Assembly (NCBI GenBank): GCA_900548905.1
Contig: URMK01000090.1
Span: 1 to 18,152 of the forward strand
Source: an uncultured Lachnospiraceae bacterium
Lineage (GTDB): Bacteria; Bacillota; Clostridia; Lachnospirales; Lachnospiraceae
Direction: 5' to 3'
DNA length: 18,152 bases
Numbering within the stretch: position 1 is the stretch's first letter; each line of letters begins with the position of its first letter. A model generated the notes under the pieces. The model was not told the origin of the DNA. It did not search any database and saw nothing but the letters and a program-made list of their open reading frames with translations. Below are positions 14,128 to 18,152 of the stretch, piece by piece. The position numbers and the translations under genes were made by a program.

Positions 14128-15234
14128 TCAGTACAAAATTCCATCATAATATTTCAGCAGCAGCTGCACCACCCTGCTGTAGCTCTTCATGCCATCTTCC
14201 ACCCCGTTCAGCTTCAGCGTCGCTTCCGTGAACTGGTTGGATGCTTTCTTGACCACCGCCGTCTGGATCACCGCTTTTTCTTCCACCTTTTCCCACGCCT
14301 CCGCCGTCAGGAACAGGTCATCATCGTATACGCTCCGGGCGATTTCCGGGTGCTCAAAATATTCGGATGCCTTGTGGTTTACGGAGTCCCGAAATTCCTT
14401 TTCCACATAGCTTAACACGCTCATATAGCCGCTGTAGCGGAAGAAAAGGTCATCCGATCCGATACAGGCCAGAAAGCCGATGAAATTAGCCTCGTCCTCA
14501 TAAATGAACCCCTTCAGATGCGCCAGCTCGTGGCAGATGGTAGCGGGCTTGTTTACCACATACATGGTTTTGTTATAATTCGCTTCCATGGAAAAGGGGA
14601 AGTAATATCCCATCATATGTTCCTGGCTCAGGAAATCGGAGGAACGAATGGTTTTGGCCTTGGGATAATAGCCGGCCAGCTGCCCGTACTCGTTTCCCAG
14701 TTTCTGCATGGCTTGTATCGCACCTGCATTGATTTCATCCTCATATACCAGATATCCCTCTTCATCCCGTTCCATCTGCCCGGTCAGCCCGTTCAGCTGT
14801 GTGACGATGTAATCCCGCACCGCCGCCAGTTCCTTGTCCGTATAGCCGCGTTCCGTTTTCTCCGGCATATATTTCTCATCAATAGGGGACGCATGATATA
14901 AAAGGAAACAATTGCAGGTCATAATCCAGAACACTGCCAGCAGAATCCAGGCGAAGCCCTTATAAAAACCCCTGCACAGTTTTTTTACCCAGTCTTTTCT
15001 GACAAAAACCCTTACCAGCCCCAGGAGAAAAGCCTCCGCAAGCAGCAGAACGCCGAAAGCAATCATCCATTCCCCCACGGAAAAAGGAAAGACGGACATC
15101 ATCCTGCCGTAGGTATTGATAGAAACCGGAAACACAAACCGGATGTGCCAGTCGCAAAACGCCGTGCTGTTCCACGCCGCTATATTGGCTAGTACCGCCG
15201 CTGCAAATAAGGCAGACCAAATCTTTTTTTTCAC
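14128..15234 (-). CDS. DUF3810-type membrane protein with HExxH metalloprotease motif
   Basis: Membrane protein of 368 aa with three likely helices (about 5-24, 50-76 and 92-113) followed by a soluble domain. Within that domain ICHELAHLKGFIYEDEANF carries the zinc metallopeptidase pattern: His235, Glu236, His239 and a downstream acidic ligand, probably Glu248. The layout and the wording of this motif match the DUF3810 family; its substrate is unknown to me. The start is GTG at 15234, with GGGGG 8 nt upstream; the neighbouring ATG is out of frame and meets a stop at once. It is a single-gene unit with its own promoter and a terminator. A 5' leader hairpin lies just before the ribosome site. 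Confidence 0.82.
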   Translation of the reverse strand: MKKKIWSALFAAAVLANIAAWNSTAFCDWHIRFVFPVSINTYGRMMSVFPFSVGEWMIAFGVLLLAEAFLLGLVRVFVRKDWVKKLCRGFYKGFAWILLAVFWIMTCNCFLLYHASPIDEKYMPEKTERGYTDKELAAVRDYIVTQLNGLTGQMERDEEGYLVYEDEINAGAIQAMQKLGNEYGQLAGYYPKAKTIRSSDFLSQEHMMGYYFPFSMEANYNKTMYVVNKPATICHELAHLKGFIYEDEANFIGFLACIGSDDLFFRYSGYMSVLSYVEKEFRDSVNHKASEYFEHPEIARSVYDDDLFLTAEAWEKVEEKAVIQTAVVKKASNQFTEATLKLNGVEDGMKSYSRVVQLLLKYYDGILY

Positions 15235-15251
15235 TAAATCATCCCCCGCTC

Positions 15252-15288
15252 TCTGCCGTATCCGCCGCTTTTTTCCGGCGGGGGCAGA
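15252..15288 (-). promoter_or_regulatory. Leader hairpin before the DUF3810 gene
   Basis: TCTGCC/GGCAGA (15252-15257 with 15283-15288) and CCGCCG/CGGCGG (15262-15267 with 15276-15281) form a two-part stem in the leader, ending 18 nt before the GTG start. There is no T-run next to the ribosome site, so it is more likely a stability or translation element than a terminator. No known riboswitch class is evident. Confidence 0.4.
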
Positions 15289-15308
15289 CTGTTATATCCC
15301 CTATTTAT

Positions 15309-15337
15309 ACTATACCCGCCGCCTCCTGCCAAAACAA
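15309..15337 (-). promoter_or_regulatory. Sigma-A-like promoter of the DUF3810 gene
   Basis: On the minus strand TTGTTT (15337-15332), 17 nt, TATAGT (15314-15309). Spacing is ideal and the leader would be about 65-70 nt. The rest of the gap up to the next terminator (15338-15495) shows nothing I can name. Confidence 0.6.
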
Positions 15338-15495
15338 TAGAATCACAGAAATGCTAGAAAGAGTTCACAGTCTATTTACATTTCGGTAAAGGAAAGTTAA
15401 CGGGATGGGACGGCCGCGGGGCAGCTGTCCTGAAACGCCGTAAATGCAGGGGCTAAACTCTGCCGGGAATACTTTATCGGTTCCGGCATGGTCGT

Positions 15496-15525
15496 AAAAA
15501 ATGGGGCGAAAACAGTCCGCCCCAT
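15496..15525 (-). terminator. Intrinsic terminator of the ridA operon
   Basis: An 8-bp stem ATGGGGCG/CGCCCCAT (15525-15518 with 15508-15501) and 9-nt loop is followed on the minus strand by a T-run (15500-15496). It lies about 52 nt past the EamA stop. Confidence 0.8.
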
Positions 15526-15577
15526 CATTATTGTTGTGCTTATTTTGTTGTTTTTTAAAGTAATCGTATCCGCCTAG

Positions 15578-16528
15578 TCAGATTTCCGGTTCCGCCGCAG
15601 GCTGCGGTTTCTTGCCCGGAAGCTGCACCAGGATTACAGCGGCAAATACAAGTACGCAGCCGAAAATTTCCTTGCCGTTCATGGTCTGATCCAGAATCAC
15701 CCAGCCCGCAAGGACGGAGACCACCGATTCCAGGCTCAGTATCAGGGAGGCTACCGTAGGATCCAGATTTCTCTGCCCGATTATCTGGAGGGTATATGCC
15801 ACGCCGCAGGACATGACACCGGCGTAAAGCACCGGGACGGCGCCGCTTACCAGCGCATCCCAGGAAGGCGTTTCCAGCAGGAACGCCCCGATGGTACAGA
15901 TGATCCCCGCCACAAAAAACTGGATGCAGGACAGCTTCACGCCGTCCGCTTTGGGGGAAAAATAATCAATTACCAGGATATGTACGGAAAAGATCACGGC
16001 GCACAGAAATACCAGCAGATCTCCCTTATTCAGGCTTAACGTCTCATTGACGCACAACAGATACATCCCTGCCGCCGCCAGGGCCGCTCCGGCCCAGACA
16101 ATCCTTCTCACCTTTTTCCCGAAAAACAGCCCCATAATAGGGACGATAATAATATAAAGGGTGGTTATGAACCCCGCCTTGCCAACGGTGGTATATTGGA
16201 TTCCATACTGCTGGAACATGCTGGCGGTGCAGATGGCCAGACCGCAGCAGCAGCCTCCCAGCAGGGTTACTTTGCGGCGTGCCTTCTTTTTTTCCGGCGG
16301 TTCGGCTTCTCCGCCGTTCTTCTTCCTGCTTCTTTCCCGGACGGCAATTAACGGAAGAAGGACAATTCCGCCGATAAGGCTCCTGGCCGCATTGAAGGTA
16401 AAAGGCCCCATGTAATCCATACCCACGCTCTGGGCCACAAAAGCCACGCCCCAGATGGATGCGGCAAGAAAAAGAAGCAGGCTGCTGCGGTATTGCCCGC
16501 CTGCGTTGTTCTGACTGTTCTGTTTCAT
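15578..16528 (-). CDS. EamA/DMT-family transporter
   Basis: Inner-membrane protein of 316 aa with about ten hydrophobic helices arranged as two EamA repeats. The first starts with SLLLFLAASIWGVAFVAQ (about 16-33); the second follows NKGDLLVFLCAVIFSVHIL. The cytoplasmic loop between helices 2 and 3 (about 65-87) is unusually charged and Lys-rich. Drug/metabolite transporters of this family mostly export small metabolites such as amino acids; the substrate is not readable. I start at the ATG at 16528; a TTG at 16540 in the same frame, with AAGG about 9 nt upstream, is an alternative. It follows the kinase-like gene by 16 nt, so it is the last gene of the ridA operon. Confidence 0.88.
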   Translation of the reverse strand: MKQNSQNNAGGQYRSSLLLFLAASIWGVAFVAQSVGMDYMGPFTFNAARSLIGGIVLLPLIAVRERSRKKNGGEAEPPEKKKARRKVTLLGGCCCGLAICTASMFQQYGIQYTTVGKAGFITTLYIIIVPIMGLFFGKKVRRIVWAGAALAAAGMYLLCVNETLSLNKGDLLVFLCAVIFSVHILVIDYFSPKADGVKLSCIQFFVAGIICTIGAFLLETPSWDALVSGAVPVLYAGVMSCGVAYTLQIIGQRNLDPTVASLILSLESVVSVLAGWVILDQTMNGKEIFGCVLVFAAVILVQLPGKKPQPAAEPEI

Positions 16529-16544
16529 GAAATATCCCAACTTT

Positions 16545-17060
16545 CTATTCCTTATCGGGCAAAAAAAGGTCGGCCAGCTCCGCTATAATCTGGCGGATCC
16601 GTTTTCCTGTGCAGCGGACAGTGACATCCGCGTATTTTTCATACAGAGGGATTCTCTCCGCATACAGATCCTCCAGGGTCTGTCCGTCCTTCAGGGCCAC
16701 GCCCCTTTTTCGCAGGTCACCCAGCCTGGTTTCTATCTCTTCACAGGAAAGCTCCAGATAAACCACCGTTCCGATTTCCTTCAGATGACGCATGGCCTGT
16801 TCTCCGTAAACCACGCTTCCTCCGGTGGCAATGATACTGTTGTGTGCTTCTATCCGGCTGTTCACATCGTTTTCAATCTCCAAAAAGCCCGCAAGCCCGT
16901 CGCCGGAAATGATTTCGTGAAGAAGCCGTCCCGTCTCCTCCTGGATGACCAGATCCGAATCCAGGAACCGGCAGCCCAGAACCTTCGCCAGAACCACCCC
17001 GACCGTGCTTTTTCCCGCGCCCGGCATGCCGATTAATACAATATTATCTTTCGTGCCCAT
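16545..17060 (-). CDS. Shikimate-kinase-like P-loop kinase
   Basis: Small kinase of 171 aa with the shikimate kinase fold. It has the Walker A motif GMPGAGKST (11-19), FLDSD with the substrate/Mg aspartates D34 and D36, ATGGSVV (78-84), and ERIPLYEKYADVTV with R136 in the place of a conserved shikimate-binding Arg. Two positions differ from true AroK: the family FRxxE motif reads FLEIE, so its shikimate-binding Arg is Leu60, and the GGG loop reads GGS. The usual RPLL lid is RGVAL. It may therefore phosphorylate another substrate, or be a divergent AroK; a shikimate kinase role should be treated as tentative. It starts 4 nt after the ridA stop and is co-transcribed with an EamA exporter rather than with aromatic biosynthesis genes. 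Confidence 0.8.
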   Translation of the reverse strand: MGTKDNIVLIGMPGAGKSTVGVVLAKVLGCRFLDSDLVIQEETGRLLHEIISGDGLAGFLEIENDVNSRIEAHNSIIATGGSVVYGEQAMRHLKEIGTVVYLELSCEEIETRLGDLRKRGVALKDGQTLEDLYAERIPLYEKYADVTVRCTGKRIRQIIAELADLFLPDKE

Positions 17061-17064
17061 ACGG

Positions 17065-17442
17065 TTATCCCAGATAAGCGATCACTTCAACTTCACAGAG
17101 AACGCTTTTGGGCAGCTGCTTTACCGCCACACAGCTTCTTGCGGGTTTTTCGGTAAAATATTTTTCGTAAACGGCATTAAACGCCGCAAAATCCGCCATA
17201 TCGGCTAGGAAACAGCTTGTTTTCACCACATTGGCATAGCCGGTGCCGGCAGCTTCCAGAATCGCCCCGATATTTTTCATAACCTGCTCCGCCTGGGCTT
17301 CGATCCCTTCCGCCTCAATGTTCCCGTTCTCCGGATTAATGGGTATCTGCCCGGAAGCAAATAAAAAATCACCGGCTGCAATAGCCTGGGAGTAAGGTCC
17401 GATTGCTGCAGGCGCCTTGTCTGTTGCTATTTTTTTAAACAT
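17065..17442 (-). CDS. ridA: RidA-family reactive intermediate deaminase
   Basis: Cytosolic enzyme (125 aa, the usual family length) that hydrolyses reactive enamine/imine intermediates released by PLP enzymes such as threonine dehydratase, protecting other PLP enzymes. Family marks are GPYSQA (15-20, Tyr17), SGQIP (30-34), the catalytic Arg102 in PARSCVAV, and CEVEVIA with Glu119 near the C-terminus. The ATG has a strong GGAGG with 7 nt spacing. It is the first gene of an operon with the shikimate-kinase-like gene and the EamA transporter, an arrangement that hints at a role in handling an amino-acid-like metabolite (inference). Confidence 0.93.
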   Translation of the reverse strand: MFKKIATDKAPAAIGPYSQAIAAGDFLFASGQIPINPENGNIEAEGIEAQAEQVMKNIGAILEAAGTGYANVVKTSCFLADMADFAAFNAVYEKYFTEKPARSCVAVKQLPKSVLCEVEVIAYLG

Positions 17443-17519
17443 AATAAATCCTCCATTACATCTGTTTCTAATTATACAACTCGTAACTGCACAGTCCCGT
17501 CACGGTTACCACGGTTTTC

Positions 17520-17548
17520 ATAATACCATTATTTTCCCCGGCGGGCAA
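17520..17548 (-). promoter_or_regulatory. Probable promoter of the ridA operon
   Basis: On the minus strand TTGCCC (17548-17543), 17 nt, TATTAT (17525-17520), giving a leader of about 70 nt. A second TATAAT at 17476-17471 is closer to the gene but has no recognisable -35. Confidence 0.5.
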
Positions 17549-17583
17549 GGTGAAATATACCGGTTATAACGCCCCGGATGCGC

Positions 17584-17628
17584 AAAACGGGCCGGGAAAA
17601 TTACCGGCGTAATCTCCGCAGCCCGTTG
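17584..17628 (-). terminator. Possible weak terminator and repeat after the small gene
   Basis: AACGGGC (17627-17621) pairs with GCCCGTT (17592-17586), followed on the minus strand by only a short T stretch. The loop holds a near-palindrome ATTACGCCGGTAAT. The stretch 17599-17628 is related to the repeat at 14044-14072 in the other orientation, so this may be a repeat that also serves as a terminator. Confidence 0.42.
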
Positions 17629-17644
17629 TCTTTCCTGTGAGGAC

Positions 17645-17875
17645 TCATTCGTCAAAAGCCACCGTCACATAAAAACCTCTTTCATTCTCGATAACTGCCG
17701 TCACATCCCCTTCTCTGGCTAACAGCTTTTCCCGGAAAGGATAATTGCCGGACATGGCAAGGGAAGGATCGATGGTATAATAATAGTTGCTGGGGAGGAC
17801 ACCCTCTGTGACCGTCACATGATCGCCCTCCTTCAGAAGCCCCGGACGCTCCATTTTGAATTCCATAGTACGCAT
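17645..17875 (-). CDS. Small protein of unknown function
   Basis: A 76-residue soluble protein with no signal peptide or membrane segment. I do not recognise a family. The N-terminal part is mixed-charge (MEFKMERPGLLKEGDHVTV), the middle is Tyr-rich (SNYYYTIDPS), and the end (GDVTAVIENERGFYVTVAF) alternates hydrophobic and polar residues, which suggests a small beta-rich fold. Evidence that it is real: a sigma-A promoter of near-ideal form upstream, GGCGG 4 nt before the ATG, and coding-like composition. An internal ATG at codon 4 is a possible alternative start. It forms its own transcription unit ahead of the ridA operon. Confidence 0.7.
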   Translation of the reverse strand: MRTMEFKMERPGLLKEGDHVTVTEGVLPSNYYYTIDPSLAMSGNYPFREKLLAREGDVTAVIENERGFYVTVAFDE

Positions 17876-17962
17876 TTTTCCGCCTGCTTTCCTGTCTTGT
17901 GCCGACAGGGCTGTCTGCCGGCATTTTTATCACAATTCCCATGATGCGATTCCATAACCGTT

Positions 17963-18016
17963 ATTATACCTTGCCGGCCGGCACTTGGCAATGATACGTT
18001 ATTGACATGATACGTT
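17963..18016 (-). promoter_or_regulatory. Promoter with overlapping direct repeats, for the small unknown gene
   Basis: On the minus strand TTGCCA (17991-17986), 17 nt, TATAAT (17968-17963). Two exact copies of AACGTATCAT (18016-18007 and 18000-17991) lie 16 bp apart, the nearer overlapping the first base of the -35. A GCCGGCCGGC palindrome fills part of the spacer (17973-17982). The arrangement suggests a regulator binding at or above the -35. The remaining stretch to the window end (18017-18152) has two small hairpins and no gene I can support. Confidence 0.65.
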
Positions 18017-18152
18017 TTTGCAGCGGCATCCAGCCGGCCCTGTGTGCCCTGCGGCATGCCCCTCCCCTGCTTTTCCCCGGGGCGGCGGTACTGCAAGGAT
18101 TCCTGGAAGGGGCGTCTAAAAACGCCAGTCCTTACGCTGCGTCTTTTGCAGC

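Noticed and set aside
18112..18152. Two small hairpins (GGCGT/ACGCC and GCTGC/GCAGC) as terminators
   Set aside because: Stems are only 5 bp, T-runs are missing or misplaced, and the upstream gene is outside the window.
1..18152. CRISPR array, tRNA, rRNA, prophage or insertion sequence
   Set aside because: No regularly spaced repeats, cloverleaf-like segments, rRNA motifs, or transposase, integrase or phage proteins were seen on either strand.

Overview
This window looks like a chromosomal segment of a spore-forming, gut-type clostridium, most likely Lachnospiraceae. The reasons are a forespore gene (spoVAE) behind a sigma-G-like promoter, LplB/LplC/LipO-type sugar transport coupled to YesM/YesN regulators, GGAGG-type ribosome sites, a moderately high G+C content, and short palindromic repeats between genes. 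This placement is inference from gene content; no rRNA or other phylogenetic marker is present. All 14 genes I accept lie on the minus strand, so transcription runs from high to low coordinates.

Reading with transcription, 18152-17443 holds a small unknown gene behind a textbook sigma-A promoter, with a 10-bp direct repeat overlapping its -35. Next is a tight three-gene operon (17442-15578): ridA, a shikimate-kinase-like P-loop kinase, and an EamA exporter, closed by a good terminator. A single gene at 15234-14128 encodes a DUF3810-type membrane protein with an HExxH metalloprotease signature and a GTG start. Its 3' region carries repeats and a strong hairpin terminator.

The centre (13787-5229) is a carbohydrate uptake and sensing locus: two permeases (LplB and LplC types), a LipO/YtcQ-type binding lipoprotein, an intrinsic terminator, then a second binding lipoprotein followed by a YesM-type sensor kinase (apparently a TTG start) and a YesN-type AraC response regulator. 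No transport ATPase is encoded, as expected for families that borrow a shared MsmX-type ATPase. The second binding protein sits with the kinase rather than with the permeases, which suggests a sensing role (inference).

After the regulator comes a large FtsX-fold permease (5163-2809) with no ATPase partner, then monocistronic spoVAE with its own sigma-G-like promoter and terminator, then an OmpR-type response regulator and a HAMP sensor kinase (2134-71).

The least ordinary features are the repeats. A palindrome with 30-bp arms lies between lplC and the binding-protein gene, and a decayed relative supplies the last codons and stop of the FtsX permease. A second palindrome supplies the last seven codons and stop of the YesM kinase, and related pieces lie just after two other genes. 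A third motif occurs twice in opposite orientations. I found no CRISPR array, tRNA, rRNA, insertion sequence or phage gene, and no clear new multi-gene defence or biosynthetic system.
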